From NCBI GenBank assembly GCA_001643675.2, contig LSRY02000012.1, forward strand, positions 498,501 to 562,500: DNA of 64,000 nucleotides, read 5' to 3'. The notes under the pieces are model-generated. The model was not told the DNA's origin and searched no databases. It saw only the letters and a list, made by a program, of their open reading frames with translations. This DNA is from Monocercomonoides exilis. Taxonomy: Eukaryota; Preaxostyla; Oxymonadida; Polymastigidae. Below, piece by piece: positions 30,913 through 44,067 of this stretch. How positions within the stretch are numbered: position 1 is the first letter of the stretch; every line of letters begins with the position of its first letter. The position numbers and the translations under genes are program-made.

Positions 30913-31054
30913 TATATTTAAAATTTTATTTTTTATTTTTTGATTTTTTTTATAAAAATAGTTATAAAAAACACTTTTCAAAAAATTTTATCATTTTTAA
31001 ATTATGGGTAAAAATTAATTCCCTCTTTGATATTTACTGATCACTTGAGATAAA

Positions 31055-31794
31055 ATGGTTTGATTTTTTGATTGAATTTACCGTCATTTATGAAATATTA
31101 ACATTTTCTAATGAAATAAATCTTCGCATATTTTAAATTATGCTATTTTTTTCTCAGACTCTTGTTGCTCCAGAAAACTTCCAGCACATTCTTCGTGTGT
31201 TTAACACCAACATCAACGGAACAGAGAATGTTGTTTATGCCCTTACTGCAATTAAAGGTATTGGCCGTCGTTTCTCCACCCTTGTGTGCAAACGCGCCAA
31301 CGTTGACACCACAAAAAGGTTTGATTTTTGCTAAAATTTTTTATTTTTGTTATTAAATCCTGTTTTTGATGAACTGACTTTTTGAATTCCGAAATGTTCG
31401 TGCAAAATATTTTTCTCAGAGCTGGTCAACTGACACAGAGCGAGATTGACCGTCTGATCAAGGTTATTGAGAACCCACTTGACCACAAGATTCCAGAATA
31501 CTTCCTGAACCATCGCCGTGATATCAAGGACGGAACATCATCCCACGCCACTTCACAGCAAGTTGATATCCACATCCGTGATGCTATTGAACGTCTCAAG
31601 AAAATCAGGTTTGTTTTGTTTTTTTCTTGCAAATCATTTTTTATTTGATTGAACACAATTTGACTGGCGTTTATTTCAACAGAGCCCATCGTGGTCTGCG
31701 TCATATGAGAGGAATCCGTGTGCGTGGACAGCACACAAAGACCACTGGTCGTCACGGACACACAATCGGTGTCTCAAAGAAGAAGACTGCATAA
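31055..31794 (+). CDS. RPS18: 40S ribosomal protein S18 (uS13)
   Basis: uS13 sits in the head of the small ribosomal subunit and contacts tRNA and the large subunit. Four exons: 31055-31057, 31158-31318, 31420-31608, 31683-31794, giving 154 residues (family about 150). Visible: [21 protein letters not shown], split across the helix-turn-helix region, then [34 protein letters not shown], and the basic end [20 protein letters not shown]. The first exon is the start codon alone: AAAATG followed by the donor GTTTGATT, matching the donors of this gene's other introns. No ATG is present in the frame of exon 2 at the right distance, so the spliced start is preferred. High expression is expected, and codon use is richer in C/G than in neighbours. 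Confidence 0.97.
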
Positions 31795-32150
31795 ACATAA
31801 TATTTTTGCTTTCATTGCATTGTACGTTGATACACTTCTTCATTTTTCAGTGTTTATCATTTTATGTGCAAATGAAAGCACTTAATAATCAATGAACTGG
31901 AGTAACACAAAACAAGACAAGAACCATTTCAATACATATTCTTTCTATTTGTTCAATATAATATTTTAAAAAATAATTAAACCCTACATACATAATCACA
32001 AAGCAACAACGACGAAAAGATGACTTCAATGCCCGGGCTTATACAAAAGGAAAAAAAAGTTACAAAATAAATAAAAAATCAAAAATATCAGATACAATTT
32101 AAATGTAAAAAGACATTAACAACGAAAAGCGAAAGGTAAATAACTAATAT
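31795..32150. other. Spacer between convergent RPS18 and WD40 genes
   Basis: 356 bp between two stop codons on opposite strands. It must carry both 3' ends. AT-rich, with no open frame and no repeat noted. Confidence 0.6.
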
Positions 32151-35100
32151 TCATATGAATTGTTGAGCTTTGCGAAAAGCTGGCGAAACGTCCCAGATAG
32201 TAACATCTCCTGTTAAGGAGCCAGACACAAGAGCAGGAATAGTGACAGCTTCTCTCCTCTGGCCTTTGCTTGAGTTTCTCCACTGAGCACCTTCAGAATC
32301 CCTTCCACCTTCTCCGCCAGCTTGTGAGTCACGCATCGAAAACATTGGAGACGCAGCTGGTGGAGCTGGAGGAGAAACGCGTCGAAGGAGAAGAGCTGTG
32401 CCAAGAATTGATGAAGCATGTGGAATGGAATTTAACGGAACGAGCTTGAGAAGAGGAGACGGCTTCACAAAAGGCGAAGTGCTGTGAGTCGAAGAATTTG
32501 ATGCTTTTGAAGCATCATTTGAAGACTGTGAAGGAAATGAAGACGACGAGGAAGATGAAGTGCTCGAGATATTTGAAGTGGTTTGGTTCGATCCATTTGA
32601 TGAAGTGTGACCAGAAGGCGAAGTGGAGCGCTGAGCAGAAACAGAAGAAGAAGCAGCATTATCAGCTGCAGTTGAACTCTTTGCTGCATCTTTCGCTGCA
32701 TTCGATCTGTGCTGTTGTGAATGTGAATGAGAACGTGACTGAGGCTGAGGCTGTGGCATCCACAGTCTCACACACCCGTCTCTTGAAGCAGTAGCAATGA
32801 CATTGTCCTTCAGGAAGGATACCTGACAAGCCTCGTCCTTGTGCATGATTGTCGTGAGCACAGGATTTGGATAGCCAGACGTCCACTCCCAGAGCTTCAC
32901 TGTGCGGTCGCGCGAGGCCGAAGCCAGCAGCTGCAGGCGCCTTTTCCCAGGCGGCGCGGTGGGAGAGAACAGATAAGACTGAGTACACGAAGACATTCCA
33001 CATCCAGCTACTCCTTTATCTTCTCCCATGTTTGCAGCAGTCTGCCCATCTGGAATGTCTAAAGTGCCAAAATCGACTGAGGTGACAGCGTCTTTGTGTG
33101 CATCGAAGCGTCTGATGGGCCCTCCCCTCGACGAGCGGGCAGACTTGCGCAGATCCCAAATGACAACTGTGGCGTCGTCGCTTCCGGCGCCCAGCAGAAA
33201 AGGCTCCGTTGGATGCGAGGCAAGACAGAGCACGTCTGAAAAGTCCTTCATTTTCAGTGTGTCGAGGATTGTGCCGGTGGAAATATCGAACACGACGATC
33301 TTGGCAGTCCCGCCAACAGCAAGTGTTGTTGGAGAAAGCCAGCAACATGAGAAGATGGCAGAGTCAATGGAAGAAGAAGAAGAAGAAGTGGGAGAAGGGG
33401 AAGGGCTCATAAAAGAAGAAGTGGTTGTGAGATATGACTGTTGTGATGAGGCCTGTGATGTTGAACTGGACGGAATGAAAGACTGCCAGACACATTTCAT
33501 CTCATTCGCAAAGTCCCACAGCTTCAACTCTCCATTCTGTGCACACGTTGCCAGCAGCCTTGACATCACCTGTGGTTTTGGTTCTTCTTTCTGTCCTCTC
33601 TTTCTGAGCTTCCGGGGAAATGAAGTGGCTGCAGTGAACGAGAAAGGCGAGACAGCCACTGCAGTCACAGGTGCCATGTGTGCTCTGAAGACAAAGGGGT
33701 TCCAGCACGGCCAGCGAGGGAAAGAGGAAAGCCACTGGGTGCCTGAAGAAGACGGATTCAGAGAAGGATGCAAGAAAGGGTCGCTATCGAGAGAGGAAGT
33801 GAGGGAAGTTGGAGCAAACAGAGGGGATGAGAGGGTAAGTGCAGCGTTTACTGCGTCTTCGTACTCGGGCACTGTGACTGGGATGCTCCTCCCTTTCTTC
33901 TGGCGCATTGAAGAAAGAGGAGGTGAGTGCAAAGAAGGGCTGCCTACAACATTCTTTTCAGCTGAAGAGGAGGAAGATGAAGAAGAAGATGCAAAAGCAG
34001 AAACAGCAGAAAGTGCGATTCGCACACGCTTTGTGGGGCTGGAAGTGTTCACCGTCTTCTGCACAGGCGAGGCACAAGGGGATGCGTTGTACGAGGAAGA
34101 TACACTTAATCCTTTCTTCTCCATCGCCTCTTCAATTGCTGGCGGAAACCCGATCAGATCAATCGCCATTTCAGCATCGCTTTTGGGTGGTTTGACAGTT
34201 TCCTCGTCTTTTGCACGTTTTGTTTCCTTTGAAGATGAATAAGGCGAACGTGAGCGAGAAGGTGAAGGAGAACGAGATTTTGTTCTGGTTCTGCTGTTGG
34301 ACGAAGATGCTGTTTTTCTAGTTGGTGATGATGAAGATGATGAAGATGAAGATAAAGACGAAGAGGAGGAAGAAGAAGAAATTGAGGGTGAAGGCGAAGA
34401 AGGGAATTTTGCAGGAGGAGCAGTGCCTGAAGGAGACGTTGCAGTCAGAGCAGGAAATGGGGTTGTCTGGTTTAGCTGAGCATTCGACTGAGCAGGCCCT
34501 ATCGATTGAAAAGTGTAAGTTGTAATGGTCTTCGGCTTCTGTGGTGCCATCCGCACAGCTTTGCGCTCTCTTTCTTCTCTCTCCCGTTCGATCGCTGCTT
34601 GCTTCTCTTCCTCTTCTTTTCTTTTCTTCTCCTGCTCTTTGTCTTCTTCTCCAAGAATATCTGCCAAATCGCTCGGAATCTCCTCCACACCGTATCTGTC
34701 ATTCGGCGAGCGCATCTTCCCTTCTTTTCTCCCACTCCCCTTTCTGTTCCATTCTCCCATCCTCTCCTTCCTCTCTCCAATTCCCTCAAGGCTCGCCAAT
34801 GATCCGCTACTGCTACCTCCTCCGCTTCTTGTCAGTGTCAGCGTCGCTGGCTGCAATCCTGTTGTCAGATACGCAGATGTTGGATCATCCAGATCTGAAT
34901 CCCCGTCCTCTTCATTATCATCATCCGACGCAAACACCCCTCCTTCCTTTGCTTTCCCCTTTCCGCTGGTTGCCTCTTCCACTGTGCTCTCCTGCCTCCC
35001 GTGCTGCTTCATCCGTGGGCGATGCACCGACCACAGCCGCACAAACCCGCTGTGGTCGCCCGTCACAAAGTCGATCGGAGTCACCAGCTCGCCAGCAGAC

Positions 35101-37741
35101 GAGCGGTAGAAGTACAGCGACGTCGGCAAGTGCAGCGTGGATGAGTCTGTTTTTGAGGAGAAATGACCCTTTGAGCAGAACTGAGGGAGAAGAGGAGGCA
35201 GATACGACTGGAAGTGTGTGTTTTTGGCTGCTGCTGCAGCGTCTTGCCCGCCTGTTTTGTTCTCTGCAGCGAGTGCAGCCTCCTTCTCGATCTGTTTCAG
35301 CACCTTGCGCCGCTCATAGCGCTGCAGAAGATGGTACAGCTGGGACTGCCACAGCGGGACAGTTGGAACCAGACAGCGCAGAGTGGTGTTTGCGTGTGAG
35401 AGTACTTTTGATGAGCCTCCAGTTGTGTCAGAGGCAGAGGATTTGAACAGATAGTGAGTGATGGTGGGGACAAGTGGTGTGGCGGTGAATGTGATGAGAG
35501 AAGGAGGAGGCTGTGGGCGGATGGAAAGTAGAGAGGAGAGAACTGATGGCGGAAGAACTTCGGGTTTCACAGTTGATTTGGACAGCAAACGAGAAAGTTG
35601 AAGTTTATCGTTCAGATCCGATTCTTCGGACTTTGTTCTATCAACAGTTGAACCAGTTATCGATGCAGCTGTTGATGTGGATGATGGCATATTCATTGAA
35701 CGTGACAGGACAATTGAACTACGCACAGAAGAAGAAGAAGAAGAAGAAGAAGCAACGGGAGAATTCCCTCTCTGCCTCATCTCCTCCTTCCTCACTGCAT
35801 CCACAATGGCAGCCGATGACAGTGCAGTCATCACTGAGCTGTCGGTTGAGCTTCGCATCTTCGACTTCTGCGACGCTTTCCACCGGCCTCCCTCCGGGGA
35901 CTCGCTGCGCCTGCCGCTCTGGGCGTAGATGGTGGATGTGGTAGGCGCCATGAATGTGGGTACAGCAAGTGAGGCAGACACTTTGATCTCTTCGGGTGTG
36001 AGAGAAGGAGAGGCATCGAACTTCTGCTGGAGAAAGGGGGAGATGGGAGAGGAGAGGGAAAGCGCACTGGATGCAGAGAGGAGATCAGCAGAAGAGCGGA
36101 GATACGAACGGGAAAGACGGCGCGCGCCACTGGCTCTGGTTTGTGAATAACGCGAGGGAGAATGAGAAGGAGAAGGAGAGGAAGAGAACATGAAGGAGGA
36201 AGACGTAGAAACAAAAGAGACAGAGGAATTAGGGCGTGAGTAGCGTTTGAACTGAGTGTGAGGCTCGCTGCTGCTCTGTGGAGTGGACAGAGAAGACGCG
36301 TTGGGAGGCGAAGTGGAGCGGATGAGGGCAGGCGTGGTGGCTGCGGTGGAAGGGCGGCGAACCACAGGAACCTCAGAAATGGTCCTTGACTTTGAGGGAG
36401 TCAGGCGCGAGGAGGCAGAAGAGATGGAAGAGCGTGCAATGACTGGGCGGGTGCTGGTTTTAGAGCTTGGAGACAGCTTCTGAGCAGACGATGAACGAGA
36501 GGCGCGGTGCTTTGTGGAAGACAATGCAGAAGACGGGCGAGTCGCAAGCTGGACGGAAGATGAACGTGTGTGGCGTGTTGAGGTTCTGCTGAATTTGTTG
36601 TCTGCAGACGCTGCAGCAGTCTTTGGGCGCTTATGCACAGAGCGGCTGAGTGTGACAGAGGCTGAGCGCTTTCGTTTGCCTGCAGTGGAAAGTCGGGGAG
36701 ATGAGGATTCTATGGGTAGTGGGGTTGTTTGAGTTGATGATGAAGTGGCGGGTTCTGAATATGTTGGAAGAGAAGGAGCATCACTAACTGAAGAAGAAGA
36801 TGATGATGATGACGATGAGGATGATGATGATGAAAGAGAAGAAAGGGCAGTTTCCATTCTATCATAAATTGAAATGACGTCATTGAGCGTTGCGCCTTTA
36901 AACTTGTTGGTTGAAGCATCTGTTTTGCTGGCAGGAGGAGTTTCAAGAGAAGAATTTGTGTGGATTGTCTGAATCCATTCTGCACTTTCTTGTATAATCA
37001 TCATGAGATTTGCCAGATAGCCGTACAATGTCTTGCTTTCATAAAAATAAATTGGATTTTCCTTGTCTTCTTGTTTCTCTTCGTTCAAAAAATCAATAAC
37101 CTCGCTCAACAAGCTATCGGCTGACGAAGAATCTGGATTTGAAATATCAGCAAGCTCTTCCAGTTGGGAGATGTAGTTATTTATCATGGACTAGTACAAA
37201 TATGAGAAAAGATCAATGATTTTCATTTAAAACATATTTTTTTGAATATAAATTTAAAAAGTCATACAAGTCGGTTTTCTGCTTGTAACTTTTCATTAGC
37301 AAGAACAGATTTGGGACGGGATTTTACTTCACTTTGCATTTTCCTTGACAACTGTAGAGTTGCTTCTCGACTTTTTTTCTCTTTTGATATGCAAAAAAGA
37401 AGTTGTGATATTGAATGCTTTAATCTTTTTTTCTCTTTTTCCAGTTGAGGCATATCCGCTTCTTGTCCCAATGCATTTGAGTCAATAGACTTGAGTTTTC
37501 TTTCTACAGTTTCGAAAAATTCTTTTTCTTCAGTGGCAGTCTCGATTGTATCGTTGATGACTTGATTCAGCCTTTCAGTTTGAAAGCATTCTAAATATGA
37601 AGTCTTTGTTTGGGTAGATCTTTCAAGGCGCTCGAGTTCATCCAAAATTCTATTGATTTTTTGAGTGTTGGATTTTATGTAATTTTCTCTTGAAGTATTA
37701 TTATATTTTATTGATTTTCCCTTTGATTGTTGATTAATCAT
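32151..37741 (-). CDS. Coiled-coil and WD40-repeat protein with long Ser-rich linkers
   Basis: Two exons, 37268-37741 and 32151-37190, join in phase to give 1,837 residues. Residues 1-230 are a charged coiled coil (RILDELERLERS, KKRLKHSISQLL, NYISQLEELADI). Then comes a long Ser/Arg/Pro-rich disordered part with a polyserine tract at about 36790-36838. WD repeats begin around 34990-35100 (TGDHSGFVRLW) and continue at 32750-33700: ATCAQNGELKLWDF, GAGSDDATVVIWDLRK, SASRDRTVKLWEW, ATASRDGCVRLW, and SGSLTGDVTIWDV at the end. About 1,000 residues separate coil and first WD blade, and a 450-residue charged Ser-rich insertion splits the propeller. No specific family is recognised. Coil plus propeller resembles Atg16-type scaffolds only in outline. 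The intron (donor GTATG) is near the 5' end. Confidence 0.88.
36790..36838 (-). repeat. Polyserine-coding tract in the WD40 gene
   Basis: On the minus strand this reads as about 16 serine codons of TCN type. On the plus strand it shows as GAT/GAA triplets. It lies between the coiled coil and the Ser-rich linker. Confidence 0.8.
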
Positions 37742-37950
37742 TTAATAATCTTACAAATATGCGAGAACAAAATAATGTGATGATATTTGCGTGGGTGTAT
37801 TATTCACTTCGCTGATGCTATCTTCAAATAAAAAATAACTTTAAATAAAAAAATTCTTGTTGGGGGACTGATCTTTAATCCAAAAATATATCCCTGGTTG
37901 GCATAGATCTTATCCGAAAGTTTTCAATCGGCTTTCTCTGTTTATTCTGA
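37742..37950. promoter_or_regulatory. Divergent promoter region, WD40 gene / CNOT1
   Basis: 209 bp separates the start codons of the WD40 gene (minus, 37741) and CNOT1 (plus, 37951). Both promoters must lie here or in the first exons. The region is AT-rich. No element can be named. Confidence 0.45.
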
Positions 37951-40900
37951 ATGGAGAGGCAAAAGCAAATTGTTCTTTCGCATTTAAAATATATAATTAC
38001 ACAGATTACTGAGGAAAATTTTGCAAGATACGCAGTTGAGCTTGATGCTGTTTGCGTTTAAATATTTTGTATTTTTCCGTGTATTGTAAATTTTTCTGCA
38101 TCTGCATTAATTTTTTACAACACACATATATTTCCTGTAATTGCAACATGGGCTGAAATGCGTTGATATTGGCTATGTATTAAATTTTCGTTAAAAATTA
38201 TATATTTTCCATTTTTAGATTTTATCAACCGTTGATGACCAATGTTATTTGCAGTATCTTATTGCGCTCGTGAATTCTATTGATTGGAGAAAAGATACTA
38301 CAGCAACTGACCAAAAGCTTGTTCTTTTGGCTCATGATCTTCGTTCGATGCTTAACTGCGAAAATCGAACTGAAATGATGACCCGCCTTTTTGAAGAATC
38401 TTCCTTATCAACATATGTTAAATATGATAATTTTTTCCATTCGTTTGGAGCACTTCTCCAATTGAATGTTACTGAAATGATTTTGATCACCCTATCATTA
38501 ACTCATTCATTGAACAGAGAAATTCGAAGGAAAGCCAAAGAAGTACTTTTTGAATTCCTTCAGCGATGTCAACCTAACTTTTCTTTGTTTCCACAAGAAA
38601 TTATTCGTGAAGTTCTGTCACATCTTCATCAACATCTTCTCATGCTCCATTTGATTCAGACACTTTTGCAGCACTTTGTAGCCAGCCTTTCTCCTCCAAC
38701 GCAAGTTTTGGCTATGTTAACTCCAGCAGAAAGACAAGCTAATATTCATCGTTTGAAGGATGCATTTTTTGCGTCATTGCCAGAATCACTCCAAAACGAG
38801 ATGGATGATGATGGCCAGCCTTTCGATATGGCCAAAACAGCCCATCTTATACGAATCCTGTCTCGCACAGCAGGAGAAAGCGCGCTCATTGCATCAATGC
38901 GAACGCCAGACTCAGTCGCTCCGCTGCCAACATTGCCGCATATTTTGAATCTTCCTTTGCTTTCTGATCAGACTGTCTTTAACACTCGGTGGAAAGTGTC
39001 ACAAGAGACGATAACTGTCCCCATCACTGCGCCATTCAGCTTGCAGCAGTCAGAAGAAGCACCCCCGCTCACAATTGAATATCCTGTGTCTTCATTTCTG
39101 GTGTCGTCAGTGCTTTCTTCTATTCCTCTGTCTTCCATCGTCTTCAACATTGGGCCTCAGCTCTTCGCGGAAACTTCAATCACATCATCATCACTATCTC
39201 CTTCATCGCATAGCACATCAAACGTATCTGCTTCTTCCCTGGCGCCTTGCACAACTGCACGTCTCCGCAATCTCCTTTCCCGCAACTGGCTTCAAATCGA
39301 TCTTCTTTCGTCTTCTTCTTCTGAAAGACACTCAAACTCATCATGTGCACCACTGCCGTGTGATGATGCTGCCTATGGCAATGTTGGAGAGCTTGTTGCA
39401 GCTGTGATGAAGGATATATCTGAGCGTGTCCTGGCGCTTGATTCAAACAGCAATAAGGGAAAGACACCAGGTAGATTGACTAGTGAATCGAACAATGCCA
39501 ATCTTCGATCAACTGAAGAACGAGAAATTGACAGCCTTGTTTCTATCTGGAACGCCAAGAACTGTGCTGCTGCGCTTGTCACGCTTCTGCCTTCTTTATC
39601 TGCTGCTGACATTCTTCTTCTGTTGGATCGCCCTCAAGTGACTTGCCCGTCTCTGGCTGCGTTTTGCTGGCTGTGCAAGTTGCTGAGTGAAGTGACTGAG
39701 CTGAGAAACCAAAAGGGGCATACAAAAACAGCACCTTTCCCGTTTGAAGCTTTGTTTACAGTCAATTCTGAGACACTGAAGATGTGTGCGGCTAAAAGAG
39801 CAGAGGAAGGAAGAGAAGCAGAAACATTGTGGAACAATAGAGAACTGCAATTGTCTTTGATAGAGCTGTCATTGGAAGCCCCTTCTACTTATATTTCATA
39901 TGAAGACATACCAAACAGCTTCAGCAGAGTGACAAAGACTGATTTGGTTAGAGTTATTACAGAGGCAGTTGAAGAGAAGAAAGAGAAAGGAAGTGATTGT
40001 CCATTGGATGTTGTGGAGATGTTGCTGACACTGTTTGCACTGGCTGCTCCGTTGAATGCAGCGCCTGTTGTGTGCAATGAAGATGTTGTCATAGATGATG
40101 CATTGAATGTGAAGAGGATGAGGGAAGAGAATGAAAAGGCTACAAGAACAGATGGAATGGATGATGTTGATGATGATGAAGATGGTGATGAAAACAATAA
40201 ATCGATTCAAAATACTTCTTCTCTGTCAGATAGAGTGTTCACAATTATCACAGATCTCGCTAAGACTTCACCAAAAATCGTTGCATCTGCTATTTTGCTG
40301 TTATCTGCACCAGAAAAGAGTCCATTAACAACAACTGTTCCGATCTGCCGAATTCTTCCATATTTCTCATTTTCTGTGCCTTTTCTCTTCTGCGAATCTG
40401 TTCTTGCTGTGTGTTTGCCTTCACTTTTGGCTTCAGTAGCAACAACTGCTTCTTCTTCTGCTGCTTCTTCAACCTCCAATCTTCTTAGCATCTATGCCTC
40501 GTATTGCCCTGATATTCTTCTCCGTTCTCTTTCTATCCTTCACTCAGCAGATCGCCGTTGGACATCATTCATCGCATCATTTTTGAGAACGCAGCCTCAA
40601 CTTGCCAAAATTGCACTGTCATTGAATGTGCCATCACAATCAATAGGCAATAAAGACACAGAGAAAGAAACTAAGTTAAAAACTAGTCAAAATGAATTGT
40701 ATGGAAGCAGATGTATCAATCAACTTATCAGAAGAAGCATATCTCCAATGCTTGTATTCGATGTAGTCGCATGTGAAGCGATGCTTCCTCCAAGCAATAG
40801 CAGCAATGGCAGTAATAATAATAACAATAATAGTAACAGTAAAATGGAGTGGCTGAATGCAAGTGAATGGGCAGCACAGGTGCTAAAGGCGTTTGGCTCA

Positions 40901-43900
40901 TCAGGCGATTCAGTAAGTGCAGAGGAGGATGAGGAAGAAGCAGAAGAAACAGAGAAAGAAGAAAAGAAAGGAAGATATCTGCAGTTTGAGCATTTTGTGT
41001 TTTATTGTGCGATGTTTATTAGAAGATGGCTGGATAATAACAAGAATAGCAATAATAAAAATGTAAGTGAAGGTGAAAAGCATAAAGAAGGAAGTCATTC
41101 AATGGGAAACAAAGGGCATGGTAACAATGATACCGATACTTTCATGGAAATGCTTCGAAATTTCTCAATCAAAAAATGTTCAGTTCTTTCAACATCTTCT
41201 TCTTCTTCTTCTTCTTCTTTCTCAAAAGCACAACAAATTTCTTCTTTCCCCCCAAATTCATTGACTCCTCTGCATCAGCCTCTTCTCAGCATGCTTTCTG
41301 AGCTTATGTCTGCTGGTGAGTCTGTCATTCAGCCTTTGCTATCCAAAATAATCAAAGAGACTGTTAAAGCAGCAGAAGCGGGGAATTCAAAAACGGCTGG
41401 CTCTGCTTCTTCTTCATCTTCCTCCTCTTCTTCTATTGATGAGGATAAATTTGATAGAAACACGATATTTGGTGATGAAGATTTGATGTTGGATGCCTGG
41501 AACATGCTTTTCCCTGCTCTTTCCATTGACATGGGTGAATATACAGAGCATGGCTTGCCATTCAACAGTATCTCTTTTTGTTCCATCGGAAATTCATTGA
41601 AGAAGAAGAAATCTTCTTCTTCTTCTTCTTCTTCAGTAGCATCTGCTCATCCATTCTATTATTCAGCTGCTTTGCTGCATTTTGTAAAGTTATGTCACAC
41701 AAATGTAGACACATCTGATAGAGTGAAAGATAACATACAAGCAGAAGCACAATCTTCTTCTATTTCTTCTTCTGTACAAAACAATGAAAAAATCAAGAAT
41801 TCGAAAGTTAAGCCCAACAATGCCAATAAGCCTAATAATTCTCATAATTGTAACAAAAATAACAAACGAACAGGGAAAGAGCACCGACATATCCATCATC
41901 GATCAAGCATAGCTGAAGATCACAATGATAGCGAGGCTGATGAGGAAGAGGATGAAGAAGACGAAGATGGAGAAGGAGAAGGAGAAGGAGAAGGAGATAT
42001 AGAGGGAGAAAAGGAAGATGAATCTGAAGGCAGTGAAAGTGGAGAAGGAGGAAATGGTGAAGCAGAAGCGGAGGAAGAAGAATATGATGATGATGATGAT
42101 TCCATTGAAGAGTCCAATGCAGATTCACAATCACATTCTGCACCTTGTTCGCTCACCATCTTCCACTTCCCAGCTGTTGATACGACTCGATTCACTTCTT
42201 CTCATCCATCATCATCAACAACTTCTTCTTCCTCCTCCTCCTCTTCCTCTTCCTCTTCTTCTGATACAAACATAGCTCGCCCTTCTGTCTCTGCTAATCC
42301 CACACCTTCATCTGCGCAGCCAGCTGAGCCATCAAATGCTGCTATGCAACCTCCTCGTCAATCTCCTGATGCTTCTTCTTCATCATCATCATCATCACGA
42401 AACACACCTGCCTCTGTCATAAGCAACAATACTCAGAATTATCCATCTTCTTCTCCTGCCTCTTCTGCCTCTTCTGCTTCTTCTGCTTCTTCTTCTCATC
42501 CTTCTCCCTCTGATTCCACTTCAACCACAAAATCTTCCTCTTCTTCTTCTTCTTCTTCTCCCTCTTCTTCTTCCTCCTCCTCTTCCTCTTCTCCTTCTCC
42601 TTCTCCCCCCATCTCCCAGCAGCAAGTCGAAGAAACAGTCAACCGCCACTTCCAGCAGTACTTCAACCAGCAGCTCTCCTGCGACGACCTCATCGCCATC
42701 ATCACCCGCTGGAAGGAGACAGCTTCACACTCAACCTCTCCCTCAGCCGAAGCCCAGCTCCACTCAGCACTCACCAACCAGCTCATTCAAGAGCTCCATT
42801 TCTTGCCTCAGTTCCCCCAGCAGTCATTGAGCTGGATATTGGATCTGTTAGGACAGCTGTACAACCGCTCTCTGTTTGCCCCCTCGCAGACTCAGGCCAT
42901 CCTCTCCTTTGATCTGCACTGCCTGGGACAGCCTGTAGACACACCTGATTTTGAAGTCGGGGTGGGAATTTTGCACAGAATATCAGCATTTGCCATCGGA
43001 AACGATGCATTTTGTGAAGCACTTGTGGCAAACCAGACGCTCCGGGCATCGCACGCAGCGTTTGTGGAAGGGGTGGAGAGGAGGCTGATGCAGAGGAGGA
43101 GAGAAAGAGAAGGGAGAGAAGGGAGAGAAGGAAGAGGAGAAATAAAGGAGGTTAGAGAAAGAGAAGTTGCACAGCCATCTCCCTTGAGACCACAGTTATC
43201 ATTGTCTTATGCTCCTTCTTCTTCTTCTGCTACTTCTTCTTCTTCTCATCCAGTTTCTGCAGCTGGAACAACAACATCTTCTTCCTCTTCTTCTTCTATG
43301 ACCCCTAATGCACTGTCTAACTCACAATCTTCCATAGCATCTTCTTCTTCTTCTTCATTCACCCCACAATCCATGTCTTCTCCCTCTCAGCAGCAGAAAA
43401 ACTTATCTCAAATGCCCAACTTCACTCAATCTGATCAGCATCGTATGCAACAGACTGTCACTTCATCTTCCTCTTCTCCTTCTCCTTCTTCTTCTTCTTC
43501 TTCCCAGCAACCTCTTCCCATCGCATCTTTATCTTCTCTTTCTCGTACTGCTCCTCCATTCGTCGCCTCTCCACACCAACAGGCAGTCAAAATGCAGCAG
43601 TCTTCTGCACTAACACCACAATCATCCTCTTCCTCTTCCTCTTCCTCTTCTTCCTCCTCTTCCTCTTCCTCTTTACCTCATCAACGCCCTTTATCTGCTT
43701 CATCTTCCATTTCTCCTTCTCCCTCTCAATCGCAATCACAATCACTGCAGTCACAAGGCCAGCATCTTCCACAGCAATCATTACAGCTCTCTCAACAGCA
43801 GCAGCAACAACAACAACAAATACAGAACAATGCGAGTAAACTGAAGAATTCATCAGGAATGCCCACTGTAACATTGTCAACGAATGCTCCGCCGTATCAT

Positions 43901-44033
43901 CAACCGTCTTTTCTCTCGGGTGGATATTCTTCTGCTTCTTCTTCCTCTTCCTCTTCCTCTCCTTCATCCTCCACACCTTATTATCCTCTTTCTACTTCTT
44001 CTTCTTCTTCTTCCTCTCTCTCTTCTTCCCAGC

Positions 44034-44067
<34 letters not shown>

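Noticed and set aside
33028-34242. Plus-strand 404-residue open frame across the WD40 gene
   Set aside because: The minus strand encodes clear WD repeats over the same bases. The antisense frame has no motif and is kept open by the Ser-rich composition.
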